NCBI GenBank assembly: GCA_030595785.1
Contig: JAUVCG010000002.1
Coordinates: 1-38,982, forward strand
Direction: 5' to 3'
DNA: 38,982 nt
From: Kiritimatiellales bacterium
GTDB taxonomy: Bacteria > Verrucomicrobiota > Kiritimatiellia > Kiritimatiellales > Pontiellaceae
Shown here: piece by piece, positions 1-8,138 of the stretch
Position numbering within the stretch: the stretch's first letter is position 1
Layout of the letters: every line of letters begins with the position of its first letter
Program-made: the position numbers and the translations under genes
Notes under the pieces: model-generated
What the model was told of the DNA's origin: nothing
What the model saw: the letters and a program-made list of their open reading frames with translations, nothing else
The model's database searches: none

Positions 1-40
1 CAGAAAGAAGCTTCATACGACACTGGAAAGGAATCACCCC

Positions 41-154
41 ATGGGCGATAAGAAAAGCAAAAAGGACAAGGCCAAAGGCAAGAGACAGGCAGATGCAAAA
101 CAAGCACAAGCCGCTAAGCAGAAACTAGACAAACAGAAGCCCAGGACACCTTAA
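41..154 (+). CDS. Small lysine-rich protein (37 aa)
   Basis: A short ORF starting MGDKKSKKDKAK and ending KQKPRTP. It is almost entirely Lys, Ala, Gln and Asp, so it should be highly charged and disordered. A good ribosome-binding site (GGAAAGG at about 25-31) lies roughly 9 bases before the ATG, which is the main reason to call it. It resembles the small MGDK...KK...AAK proteins annotated as hypothetical in many environmental bacteria; that comparison is from memory. No function can be assigned. The composition is the kind seen in small nucleic-acid-binding or ribosome-associated proteins, but nothing here shows that. Confidence 0.5.
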   Translation: MGDKKSKKDKAKGKRQADAKQAQAAKQKLDKQKPRTP

Positions 155-568
155 ATACAGGGCCAACAAGGCAATTGAGAGTAGTGCTGATCCGCCGCTT
201 GGCAGACGGCACACCCTCATTGCAGACGTTATGTCTAAAAATGAATGATGATGCGCCCAATCCTGAAAGGACATGGTCAGAGGCCGGGGGAATCGGCTAT
301 ACGTTGGTGGACGATAACCGCTGGCACAAATTCTCAAGTCCGTCTCTCTTGTAGAGCCTGCCGGTTCCGCGCTTGCTTCGGTCTCTCTTTTTGCTATCTT
401 TTCTCATTCGGACGCTTGGTGGTTGTTGTGCACTTGTTTGCCTATGCGCCTCAAAGCATCCGAAGTGGGCTTTGATGCAAAATAATACCACAGAAATACT
501 ACAAGTTTGTTTATTGGAATAGCTCTGTATATTTGTAAATATTTGGTTTAGACGCAGTTGTGTTAATT
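155..568. other. Intergenic stretch with no convincing gene
   Basis: About 410 bases between the small Lys-rich ORF and tRNA-Leu. Several short ORFs overlap one another on both strands, including one beginning MNDDAPNPERTW at 242 and ending at 349. None has a convincing ribosome-binding site or a recognisable domain. The AT-rich stretch at 480-560 just before the tRNA probably contains its promoter, but I could not fix the -35 and -10 boxes. Confidence 0.35.
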
Positions 569-654
569 GCTCGGGTGGCGAAATTGGTAGACGCAAGGGA
601 CTTAAAATCCCTCGGCCTTAGGCTGTGCGGGTTCGAGTCCCGCCCCGAGCACCA
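569..654 (+). tRNA. tRNA-Leu (UAA)
   Basis: A full cloverleaf with a type II long variable arm. The acceptor stem pairs GCTCGGG (569-575) with CCCGAGC (644-650). The discriminator is A651 and CCA is encoded at 652-654. The anticodon stem is AGGGA/TCCCT around loop CTTAAAA, giving anticodon TAA (603-605). The T arm is GCGGG-TTCGAGT-CCCGC (627-643). The long variable arm and the TAA anticodon identify it as leucine. Confidence 0.97.
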
Positions 655-660
655 CCTTAT

Positions 661-697
661 AAAACCCTTGTATCATTGGCTAATATGAGGGTTTTTC
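661..697 (+). terminator. Likely terminator after tRNA-Leu
   Basis: AAAACCCT (661-668) pairs with AGGGTTTT (688-695) and is followed by T-rich sequence. The loop is long, about 19 bases, so it is weaker than a textbook intrinsic terminator. Its place six bases after the tRNA CCA end supports the call. Confidence 0.5.
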
Positions 698-852
698 TAT
701 TATTTACAAAAACCCATACTATCGTTACGCAAAGGATGCACGTGTGGTGTTCGTCTACAGGGGAATGCGAGTTTCAGGTGCCGTCTGAGGTGGTGGGCTC
801 TCCCCCAAAGACGGGGGCAAGGGCGGGAGCTTGTGCTGGTAGGGGGAAATAA

Positions 853-1368
853 TTAAATCCCGGAGTTATGCGGCAGGACGATTTCGCGCAGATAGCGCAT
901 ATGCGCCTCGGTCCATCGGGCCGTTCCAGAGTAGCGATAACCGTTGCGCAGCAGGAAACTCAAAAGCTGTTTCTTGCACCGCATCAACTCACTCACCGCA
1001 TCGGTACGGCCCCGGCAGACGTCACGGATCACCTCGTCGTCCACCGCCGGGATATGCACCGCCGTCAGTTCGCCCGCCCGCAGCAGTCCGGCGAGCTTAC
1101 GGGCGTCGCGCCGATCCGTTTTTACCTTATCGCCCGATTTCTGAGGGATCAGCGACGGAGCCACCACGATGCAATCGTAGCCGAGTTTAATCAAACGCCG
1201 CGCCAGGACAAATCCAGTCGGCCCCGCCTCGTAGCACAGGGCAATATTCTCCTTGCCGAGCTCATGTTTTTTCTGGAACTTGCGCAGGCCGGTCAGGAAA
1301 CGATCAAGGTCAGCTGAAAACTTGCCGATGAGTTCAGGCTTTTCTCTTCCGGCAAAAGCCGAAGCCAT
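853..1368 (-). pseudogene. Truncated IS110-family transposase (N-terminal DEDD part)
   Basis: The 171-residue reading frame carries the IS110/IS492 RuvC-like DEDD region. Diagnostic segments are ALCYEAGPTGF, the PSLIPQKSGDKVKTDRRDARKLA region and LRAGELTAVHIP. Intact IS110 transposases are about 320-400 residues with a C-terminal transposase_20 (helix-hairpin-helix, catalytic Ser) domain, which is absent here. The frame ends after REIVLPHNSGI. Upstream there is an in-frame stop close before the first Met, so the first Asp-containing strand (the usual GxDxHK segment) is also missing. Both ends are therefore lost and the protein cannot be an active transposase. No element ends were found. Confidence 0.85.
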
Positions 1369-1517
1369 CGAATTAGTTGAACCGTTCCCTTATCCGTATC
1401 GCAGCCGTCCCGGCTGCCGTGTCGATCGAGATTCGCGGTTTTACCCAATGCCCCCGCAGGCACGGGATAAACTCCCTCCAACGAATGATCCCCCCGCAGG
1501 TTTTACAGATCCAGGGG

Positions 1518-2072
1518 GTGCGGTGCGGCGGCTTCGGTCTTTGTGTCCACTACGGGCTGATTTTAAGTTTTATCAGCATGGCTGCGTTTAATGTGCATGC
1601 CAAGACCGTCTACTATACCCTGGACAATGTCATGCTCGATGATGGCACACAGATGACCGGTGTGTTCTCATGGAGCTTTACCAACGATTTCGAAAAGGGC
1701 AGCGGGCAGTTTATTGCGTTGGACATCCCCTGGACGTCTCATGATGAGAGTGATCTTTTTGCCAATATTGATGTTACGAAGACCATTGAAATCACACTCA
1801 CCAACAACGTCCATGACGACGGGGTGGATATTAAACTCGTTCTGGAACAGCCTCTCACGCCCACCACCTCTTCGCTGCTTGTTTTAGAGGAACTCGTACC
1901 TGGAGAGGGAGGTGAAAGTAAGTATGAGATCGGAGGAAATGGATTTCACACCGGGCAATTCCTGAGCGGAAGTATCGCCCCGATTAATGCAACCCTGAGT
2001 ATTTCCACGCCCTCATCCGGCGGTGCCTCTCTATCGTGGGAGCCCGATTTTCCGGGTTATGTGCTGTTTTAA
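1518..2072 (+). CDS. Exported beta-rich protein, C-terminally truncated
   Basis: After a hydrophobic leader (about YGLILSFISMAAFNVHA) the mature part begins KTVYYTLDNVMLDDG and continues with TGVFSWSF, GQFIALDIPW, HDDGVDI and KYEIGGNGFH. This composition resembles the secreted, often PEP-CTERM-tagged, proteins of Verrucomicrobia-type bacteria. The end, LSWEPDFPGYVLF, looks like the start of the common segment in such proteins that normally runs on as PG(Y/F)VLQ plus tens of residues. The stop therefore probably marks a truncation, where the gene meets the 3' end of the convergent homocysteine methyltransferase gene; the two overlap by 42 bases. The start is uncertain: GTG 1518 keeps the whole leader, ATG 1578 would shorten it, and the frame stays open back to 1377. 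Confidence 0.5.
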   Translation: MRCGGFGLCVHYGLILSFISMAAFNVHAKTVYYTLDNVMLDDGTQMTGVFSWSFTNDFEKGSGQFIALDIPWTSHDESDLFANIDVTKTIEITLTNNVHDDGVDIKLVLEQPLTPTTSSLLVLEELVPGEGGESKYEIGGNGFHTGQFLSGSIAPINATLSISTPSSGGASLSWEPDFPGYVLF

Positions 2073-2921
2073 GGCCTTAATAAAGTCAGGACTGGTGCCG
2101 CAGCATCCGCCGATAAAGTCGGCGCCGGAGTCCATCAACGGCTGGGCAAAGGATGCAAATTCATCGGCTGTCGTTTTGTAGATCGCTTGTCCATCCACCA
2201 TCTCGGGCAGGCCGGCATTTCCCTTGATCCAGATCGGCAGGTTGGTCTTGGCTTTCATGGTGGCGCAGAGCTTGACGAAGCCTTCAATGCCTTGGCCGCA
2301 GTTGGAGCCGATCACGTCCGCGCCGGCCTCAGACAGTTCTTGAGTGGCCTGTTCGACGGTTACACCCATCATGGTGCGGTCCAGGTCGGCACCCGCGTCG
2401 TAGACCATCGACACGACAACCGGAAGGCCCGTGCCCTTGCAAGCCTTGAGTGCGATCTTGGCTTCCTCCAGATCGGACATGGTTTCGATGACCAGCCCAT
2501 CCGCGCCTCCGGTAGCCAAAGCCTTCGCCTGTTCCGAAAAAGCGTCGAAAAGTTCATCCTCGGTAACGTCGCCCATCATCAGCATTTTTCCGGTTGGGCC
2601 TACAGATGCAAAAACAAGGGCCTTGTCACCGGCCGCGCGTCTTGAAATTTCGGCCCCGGCCTTATTGACCTCTGCCACTTTATCGGCCAACCCATGGCGT
2701 TCCAGCGTAAAGCAGGTTCCTCCAAAGGTATTCGTAATAATGATCCGGCTGCCCGCTTCCACGTAGGCCTTGGCGACGGTCTCGACGATTTCGGGATTAT
2801 CCAGATTCAGCGCTTCCGGTGATTCGCCGGGTTTCAGTCCCTGCTTTTGCAGTTCCGTTCCCCATGCTCCGTCGATGAGGATCGGGCGTTCGGTCAGAAG
2901 GTTCTTGATGGTATCGTGCAT
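2031..2921 (-). CDS. Homocysteine S-methyltransferase domain protein (MetH module 1-like)
   Basis: A 296-residue TIM-barrel protein of the homocysteine S-methyltransferase family (PF02574). This is the fold that moves a methyl group onto homocysteine in MetH module 1, BHMT and MmuM. The N-terminus has ILIDGAWGTELQKQG and IIITNTFGGT. The three zinc-binding cysteines are present: Cys208 in GSNCGQG, and Cys273 and Cys274 in GGCCGTSP. It has no B12 or folate domain, so it must take its methyl from another protein or small molecule. It is the last gene of the leftward corrinoid cluster, whose free-standing B12 protein and methyl-THF methyltransferase are the natural partners. The ribosome-binding site is AGGGAGCAGGGAA just before ATG. 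The substrate is inferred; a methylthiol or selenohomocysteine substrate is possible. Confidence 0.88.
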   Translation of the reverse strand: MHDTIKNLLTERPILIDGAWGTELQKQGLKPGESPEALNLDNPEIVETVAKAYVEAGSRIIITNTFGGTCFTLERHGLADKVAEVNKAGAEISRRAAGDKALVFASVGPTGKMLMMGDVTEDELFDAFSEQAKALATGGADGLVIETMSDLEEAKIALKACKGTGLPVVVSMVYDAGADLDRTMMGVTVEQATQELSEAGADVIGSNCGQGIEGFVKLCATMKAKTNLPIWIKGNAGLPEMVDGQAIYKTTADEFASFAQPLMDSGADFIGGCCGTSPDFIKALKQHITRKIGLPR

Positions 2922-3123
2922 TTCCCTGCTCCCTTTCAGTTGTAGGGAGCCATTCTATTGATTAATCCGTAGATTGCACCGATTACCCGGATTTTTCTGC
3001 TGCAGATTTTAGGAAATAGAATGGGCAGAATAATTGAGTGGCAGAATAATTTTCTCTACTGGACGAGCGGATAAGAAATTATTCTGCCACAAAATCATTC
3101 TGCCTAAGTTCTTTCTGATTGTG

Positions 3124-4008
3124 CTACAGAAGTGCCATAAAGCGGGAGTGCAGGTCTTCCGATCCGCCTTTAACGATCCAGGCCAGACATTGTGCCATCC
3201 CCGCTTCGGCAGGGGTAATGCTGAATCCGGCCTTGGAATAGTCGAAGTAGACTGGGCCGTCCAAGGATTGGATATAGCCCTTGACGCGGTAGATGGCCTC
3301 TTCATTTTCAAGGATAAAGGCTTCGATCGCCGATGGAGCGACTGGGTGGGGTAGTTCAACGGAAAAGGCCGAGTATCGAGGGTCGCGGCACTTGGCATAT
3401 TCACCATGCAGTTCTTCGTGTGAGCCGGATTTACTCAGAACGGAGAAATCAGCCTCGCCTTTCACGCACCGCACGAGGTTGGCCCCTGACTTGATATTGC
3501 GCACGGCCTGTTCCGTATCGGTCAGCTGCTCTTCGTCGTACAGATCACACTTATTGAGCAGGACAAGATCGGCCGCCTCGACCTGGTGGATAATATTCGG
3601 CAGGGTATGGATGAGACGCAGGAAGCTGCGTGGTTCAACGATGCTGACAATATTGGCCAGCTCGAAATACCTGCCGAGTCCCGTCTCCTTCAGCATATCG
3701 GCGATCACGCGCGGGTCGGCCATGCCGCTCGCCTCGATCACGACACCCTCGGTGTCCGGGTGCTGCTCATGGATCTTCGTCATTTGCCCGATGAACTCGG
3801 TGACGAGGCACTTGCAGAAAATACTTCCTCCGGGAATGGAAACCACGTCCGGATTTTCCGCCGACACCATGGCTCCATCCACATCGAGGGCGGAAAATTC
3901 GTTGACCAGATAGATCCATTTCCTGTCACGATTTTCCTCCACGATGCGTTTCAACAGCGTGGTCTTTCCCGTTCCAAGGAATCCGGTTATTAGGCAGATT
4001 GGAATCAT
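3124..4008 (-). CDS. CobW/COG0523-family GTPase (metal chaperone-like)
   Basis: A 294-residue P-loop GTPase of the CobW/HypB/UreG family. It has Walker A GFLGTGKTT (Lys15), the metal-binding segment GGSIFCKCL (Cys65-Lys-Cys67), EASGMADP after the second Walker strand and the guanine-specificity motif NKCD near 150. The usual CxCC metal motif is reduced to CxC here. The family delivers cobalt, zinc or other metals to client enzymes at the cost of GTP. Clients in this cluster could be the zinc sites of the homocysteine methyltransferase and UroD-like proteins, or cobalt for the corrinoid. This is inference from position. The start has AAGG about 7 bases upstream, inside a 7-base tandem repeat (4010-4037) that fills the gap to the UroD-like gene. 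Confidence 0.85.
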   Translation of the reverse strand: MIPICLITGFLGTGKTTLLKRIVEENRDRKWIYLVNEFSALDVDGAMVSAENPDVVSIPGGSIFCKCLVTEFIGQMTKIHEQHPDTEGVVIEASGMADPRVIADMLKETGLGRYFELANIVSIVEPRSFLRLIHTLPNIIHQVEAADLVLLNKCDLYDEEQLTDTEQAVRNIKSGANLVRCVKGEADFSVLSKSGSHEELHGEYAKCRDPRYSAFSVELPHPVAPSAIEAFILENEEAIYRVKGYIQSLDGPVYFDYSKAGFSITPAEAGMAQCLAWIVKGGSEDLHSRFMALL

Positions 4009-4009
4009 A

Positions 4010-4037
4010 GATAGGCCTTGGGCTATAGGCTATAGGC
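4010..4037. repeat. 7-bp-period tandem repeat (GCCTATA type)
   Basis: On the minus strand this reads GCCTATA GCCTATA GCCCAAG GCCTATC, four 7-base units in register. It occupies the gap between the UroD-like and CobW genes and supplies part of the CobW ribosome-binding region. Similar 7-base-period arrays occur at 18733-18760, 32185-32219, 32874-32894 and 33064-33098. Confidence 0.6.
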
Positions 4038-4045
4038 TTTTGGTT

Positions 4046-5422
4046 TTAGGGCCCGACGCTCATTTTCGGCAGGGCGGCTTTTTCGATCGCCTTCACCAGT
4101 GTGGTTTGGTCGGGGATGATCGATGCAAAGGTCGGCTCGCCGTTAATGCAGATGGTCGGCAGGTTTTTAACGCCGAGTTTAACCATCATACCAATGCCTT
4201 CGCGCACCTTGATCTTGTGCTCATTGATCCACACCTTGACCATGGCGGCATCGGCAGCCATTTCAACGGCTTCCATCATATACTGGCACGGGGCGCAGGA
4301 GGTGGAGTCGAGGGTGATAACATCGAGGATCACCGCACGGGCGCCGTGGTAGTCCGGCAGGGTGACATCGTCGAACGAGTCGGCATCCTTTGCCTGAAGC
4401 GACTTGGCCGCTTCACGGGCATAGGTGTCGTGGACCAACTCGGAAACGGCCTGCAGGTTCTTCACCGGGACGGCGTAGGGCAGATCGCAGCCCGGAGCCA
4501 GGATAAAGCCCTTGCTGCCGCTCTTATTCATGATATCGAGCGTTTCCATTTTCGCGTCATCTTCATCGCCAAGCAAGAGAACGGCAGTCAGCTTGATGTT
4601 TCCGCCAAACGACTTTCCCTGGGCTTCGCAGAGCTCGCGCAGATGCGACATATCGATCTGTTCGTCCACGGAAATATTATCGGCCGTGGTTTTCGTCATC
4701 ACTTCCAGGTTGCGGGTAACATCGCCGCACACAAAGATGGAAGAGATACCTCCCTTTTCACGGATGTGGTCATAGACGTTGTTCATCGCCGGCGTGACAA
4801 ACTGCTCGAAGTGAGCGGGTGAAATCTGGCTGGTCATGGGATCGACCACCGCAATTACGTCGGCACCATGTTTCAGGTAGATGTCGGCCGACTTCTTGCA
4901 GACTTCGGCACAGTAGTTGATGACATCGATCACCACATCCTCTTCGTCATACATATCGAGGAAGATGTCATTGCCCAGCAAGTGGAGGGCGAGGGTGAAG
5001 GGACCGCAGATCAGTCCGTAAAGGGCGGTATCGTCTCCAATATCTTTCTTCAGCGTTTCCAGTGCTGCGGTGACAACCGGGAAGCGGCCTTTGGATTCAT
5101 CGATCTCGGGCAGGTCGGTAATTTTCTTACCCATGGCCAGCGGATGGCTGGTCACAGCCGGGGGAACTTCATCGGCCCAGTGCAGGTCGCAACCGAGGAT
5201 TTCGGCCTCGATCTGCAGGTCGAACATGACCGGGAGGCCGTCTGGATTATATAGTGATTTTGCTTTCTTGAGTCCTTCTACAAGTAACACTGCCGAGGTG
5301 AGATATTCCGTTGCCGTCTTACCGATAAGGTATCCGCCATGGCATCCCACAAAAGGAAGCCATGCCGGACGTTCGGTTTCTTTGCCGGCGATAGCGTCTA
5401 AAAGAATCTGTTTTCCTGTCAT
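4046..5422 (-). CDS. UroD/MtaA-like corrinoid methyltransferase fused to a thioredoxin-fold domain
   Basis: A 458-residue two-domain protein. Residues about 1-345 are a uroporphyrinogen decarboxylase-fold domain of the kind that includes MtaA/MtbA/CmuA methyltransferases. It keeps the zinc-ligand cysteines in IFVCGDVT and LAPGCDLP, but the His of the usual HxC motif is Phe here. Residues about 360-458 are a thioredoxin-like domain with CAPC (about 376-379) and a cis-Pro segment KNLPTICING. The corrinoid neighbourhood argues against a heme-synthesis HemE role. The most likely job is methyl transfer to or from a corrinoid, or redox maintenance of it. Two in-frame ATGs lie six bases apart. AAGGAG directly abuts the first (5428), so the second (5422) has the better spacing and is preferred. 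Confidence 0.82.
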   Translation of the reverse strand: MTGKQILLDAIAGKETERPAWLPFVGCHGGYLIGKTATEYLTSAVLLVEGLKKAKSLYNPDGLPVMFDLQIEAEILGCDLHWADEVPPAVTSHPLAMGKKITDLPEIDESKGRFPVVTAALETLKKDIGDDTALYGLICGPFTLALHLLGNDIFLDMYDEEDVVIDVINYCAEVCKKSADIYLKHGADVIAVVDPMTSQISPAHFEQFVTPAMNNVYDHIREKGGISSIFVCGDVTRNLEVMTKTTADNISVDEQIDMSHLRELCEAQGKSFGGNIKLTAVLLLGDEDDAKMETLDIMNKSGSKGFILAPGCDLPYAVPVKNLQAVSELVHDTYAREAAKSLQAKDADSFDDVTLPDYHGARAVILDVITLDSTSCAPCQYMMEAVEMAADAAMVKVWINEHKIKVREGIGMMVKLGVKNLPTICINGEPTFASIIPDQTTLVKAIEKAALPKMSVGP

Positions 5423-5525
5423 TTTCATCTCCTTGATTAAATGGTCGGGAAATAATAGAAGGATAATTTAATCCGTATAGGTTGTTATGGGCATTAAATA
5501 TGTCAATCTTGCTGTTTAATGCGGT

Positions 5526-6272
5526 TTAGGTGTCCGTATTAATGGTTACGATCTGCTCCGTGTGATCTGCGGAAATTTTTGCTCCGGGCGGAACGACGAG
5601 GAAATCTTCCGGATTCCAGTTCCCGTTAAGCAGGCAGCGGATAAGGGTGAGGTCGCCGGCGACTTTTTCATAGTTCCACTGTTTGGATGCGGCTTCTTCC
5701 CGGGCGATCTTTTCAAAGCGGTCGTCGGGCTCAACGCCCATTTCAATGAAGGTAATCTGTGAATAGTTTTTGCCTCTATCACAAAGTTCTTCCTTCAGAA
5801 ATTCGGCGTTGTCTTCGCCATATTTTTCGACGAGCTGCTCGTAGGTCATATCCATGCCCAGCTGGTTAGGGATGGAGAGCTCTTTGAGTTCTTCGGCAAC
5901 CTCGTCCCGTTCAATCCATCCCGTGGTCAGGAAATAGGTGCCGAGGTTGGCGTCAAAGTATGCCTGATATTTTTTACGGCTTCCGAAGAAGAGGGTAATG
6001 CAGTCATGTGCGCGTGGCAGGATCAACTGAACTCCGCGCGCCCTGAGTCCGACAAGCCCATTGTTGCAGAGTCCGTAGCCCAGAAGAATGGCATCGTAAT
6101 CCTGTTCCGAAGCCTTATCCACTTGCGCCTGAAGCCGCTTGAGCATTTCTTCGGTCGGAATATCGTGCAGGCCCTTCTGCAAAAACTCCACATCAATTGC
6201 GTGGGGTGACTGCTCCAGCAGGAACTCCATCTCCCGGAAAAATATCTCGCAACTGATTAGTTTAAACTTCAT
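5526..6272 (-). CDS. DUF1638 family protein
   Basis: A 248-residue protein beginning MKFKLISCEIFFREME, which matches the usual start of DUF1638 proteins; the longer ORF back to 6365 has an unrelated leader. Features are HDIPTEEMLKRLQ, YDAILLGYGLCNNG and LPRAHDCITLFFGSR, that is, conserved Cys, His and Asp residues suggesting a metal or cofactor site. DUF1638 genes are commonly found with corrinoid methyltransferase clusters of anaerobes, and the gene sits here between the corrinoid activator and the UroD-like protein. The biochemical role is unknown. A 220-base gap separates it from the activator gene, so its start may have its own promoter. No strong ribosome-binding site is visible. Confidence 0.8.
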   Translation of the reverse strand: MKFKLISCEIFFREMEFLLEQSPHAIDVEFLQKGLHDIPTEEMLKRLQAQVDKASEQDYDAILLGYGLCNNGLVGLRARGVQLILPRAHDCITLFFGSRKKYQAYFDANLGTYFLTTGWIERDEVAEELKELSIPNQLGMDMTYEQLVEKYGEDNAEFLKEELCDRGKNYSQITFIEMGVEPDDRFEKIAREEAASKQWNYEKVAGDLTLIRCLLNGNWNPEDFLVVPPGAKISADHTEQIVTINTDT

Positions 6273-6492
6273 AGGATTTAATCCGTTGGTATTCAATCTG
6301 TAGCACAATGGGTAAAATGAAAAACGTCGCTGGAAAACAAGAAAACGGCAGATAGTAGCAACCATGTTAATTTAGTCCAACCTAGCAGAACTGGATCCAA
6401 AACGAAAAGAATCCTGCACAACCGTGACCGAATTCGAAAAGTGAAGTATACGTTTTCTGGTTCCGTGTGTTCAGTGTATTCCGTGGTTTATA

Positions 6493-8133
6493 TTAATTCT
6501 GTCCAGTGTTGGGGAAGTCGTCCTCGTCGAGGTTGGGGATGGCGAGGGCTTCCTGGAAATAGTTGGTGAACCATGCCGTTTTGTTGAGTTCAACAATACG
6601 CGGACGGTCGATGATTTCGAGGTAGGCCGGCCCCGCGCTTCGGTCGAGCAGGGCGAGTCCCGCGCCGGCCAGGGAACCATTGCCGATCACTTCATAGTTT
6701 TCGGTTCCAATGTCTGGAAGAAGTCCCAGGGCAATGGCGTTTTCAAGGCGGATGTGCTTGGCGAAGCCACCAGCGAGGAAGACCCGATCGAGGTCGTGAA
6801 TGGTTTTTCCCAATTCGGCCAGAAGGGTCTTCAATCCGGAATAGATGGCGGCCTTGGCCTTGAGGATTTCGGCGATGTCGTGCTCGGTGACGGTGATGGA
6901 TTCGCCGGTTGCCGACTCGTCCGGGGGGACCAGCACGCACGCATGCATCCCGGAAACCGACTCGTAGCACTCTTTTTCCTTGAGCAGTTCCACGTCGTAG
7001 CGACCCATGGCATTGATGAGTCCGCAACGGAAGCCTTCGGCAATAAAGTCGATGATGGCGGAGCCGCAGAGCCCCATGGGAACGGGGTCGCCGATGATGG
7101 TTAGCTTGAAGTCGAGGTTTTCGTCGTAGCGAATGGTATCGATGGCGCGGCTGGCGGCGCGTGCGCCGTGCAACAGTCCTGCGCCTTCGAAGGCCGGACC
7201 AGCCGCCGTGGCGCAGGCGGTTACCTGGTCGTCGTGGTAGGCCACCATTTCGCCGTTGGTTCCAATGTCGACCAGCAGGACCAATCCGTTTTGCTTGCAC
7301 AGCTTGGCCACGTGGAGGTCGGAGGTGATGTCGCCACCGACATAGCCCGAGATGGCGGGAATGGCTTCGACCACCGCATCGGGATGGGTGTCGATCCCCA
7401 GCGCGCCGGCCGGGCTTTCGAAGGTTCGGCTGACGGGATCGAAGGGGAGCACGCCGATGCTGACCGGCGAAACCCCGTAGAAGATATGCATCATCACGGT
7501 ATTGCCGGATATCGCGAGGTGCACAATATCGTTTTTGTCAATGCCGTGGTCGGCGCAGAGCTTGTGGATGATGGGATTGAGGGTGTGGTTGATCACCAGC
7601 TCTTTCAATGTCTCGAGACAGCCGGGTTCGCTGCAAAGCGATATGCGCGAGACAACATCGTCGGCCTTGAGAATCTGCTGGTTGTAGAGCGATTCGCGCC
7701 CGAGCGTCCCGCCGGTTTCCAGGTTGATTAGCGCCGCCACCACGGTGGTGGTTCCAATGTCGACGGCAAGGCCGTATCCGGAGGGGAAACGAGGGTTGAA
7801 GGTGTGTTCTGGAATATCCATTTCATCGGCGATGCGGGCTCCTTCGAACGAAATAACGGAAGCGCGGGGCAGGAAGATTTCGGCGGTGTTTCCCAGCACA
7901 TGGGCCTGGCACGAAAGCACTTCGCGCCGTTGCTCGGGATGAACCTCGATCTCTTCGTCGAACACGCGGTAGCGGCCTTCGCCAAGCAGGACATTGCAAC
8001 GGCCGCACGATCCCTTGCCGCCGCACTTGGCCTCGAGGTTCTGCCCGGCGGCGCGCGCCAGCTCCAAAACGCAAAGACCGCTGTCGTTTTCGACAGCGGT
8101 CGACTGTCCATCGAAATGGAAAGTGATGGCCAT
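6493..8133 (-). CDS. 2Fe-2S/ASKHA corrinoid-protein reactivating enzyme (RACo/RamA-like)
   Basis: A 546-residue protein. The N-terminal plant-type ferredoxin domain has ligands Cys37, Cys43 and Cys46 (CGGKGSCGRC) and Cys75. It is followed by a linker and an ASKHA-type ATPase body with GLAVDIGTTTV, LLVDIGTNGEM, ATAAGPAFEG and FLAGGFAKH. This is the architecture of reductive activators that use ATP to return inactive Co(II)-corrinoid to Co(I). They are needed where MetH-style S-adenosylmethionine reactivation is absent. The gene starts 5 bases after the corrinoid-protein stop (TAACGCGCATGG), so the two are almost certainly translationally coupled and are likely partners. The length is somewhat shorter than the longest family members but contains all the main motifs. 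Confidence 0.9.
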   Translation of the reverse strand: MAITFHFDGQSTAVENDSGLCVLELARAAGQNLEAKCGGKGSCGRCNVLLGEGRYRVFDEEIEVHPEQRREVLSCQAHVLGNTAEIFLPRASVISFEGARIADEMDIPEHTFNPRFPSGYGLAVDIGTTTVVAALINLETGGTLGRESLYNQQILKADDVVSRISLCSEPGCLETLKELVINHTLNPIIHKLCADHGIDKNDIVHLAISGNTVMMHIFYGVSPVSIGVLPFDPVSRTFESPAGALGIDTHPDAVVEAIPAISGYVGGDITSDLHVAKLCKQNGLVLLVDIGTNGEMVAYHDDQVTACATAAGPAFEGAGLLHGARAASRAIDTIRYDENLDFKLTIIGDPVPMGLCGSAIIDFIAEGFRCGLINAMGRYDVELLKEKECYESVSGMHACVLVPPDESATGESITVTEHDIAEILKAKAAIYSGLKTLLAELGKTIHDLDRVFLAGGFAKHIRLENAIALGLLPDIGTENYEVIGNGSLAGAGLALLDRSAGPAYLEIIDRPRIVELNKTAWFTNYFQEALAIPNLDEDDFPNTGQN

Positions 8134-8138
8134 GCGCG

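Noticed and set aside
569-1368. Active IS110 insertion beside tRNA-Leu
   Set aside because: Both ends of the transposase are missing and no element boundaries were found.
4046-5422. HemE (heme biosynthesis) as the function of the UroD-fold protein
   Set aside because: The APGCD and VCGD cysteines, the thioredoxin fusion and the corrinoid neighbourhood point to the methyltransferase branch of the family.
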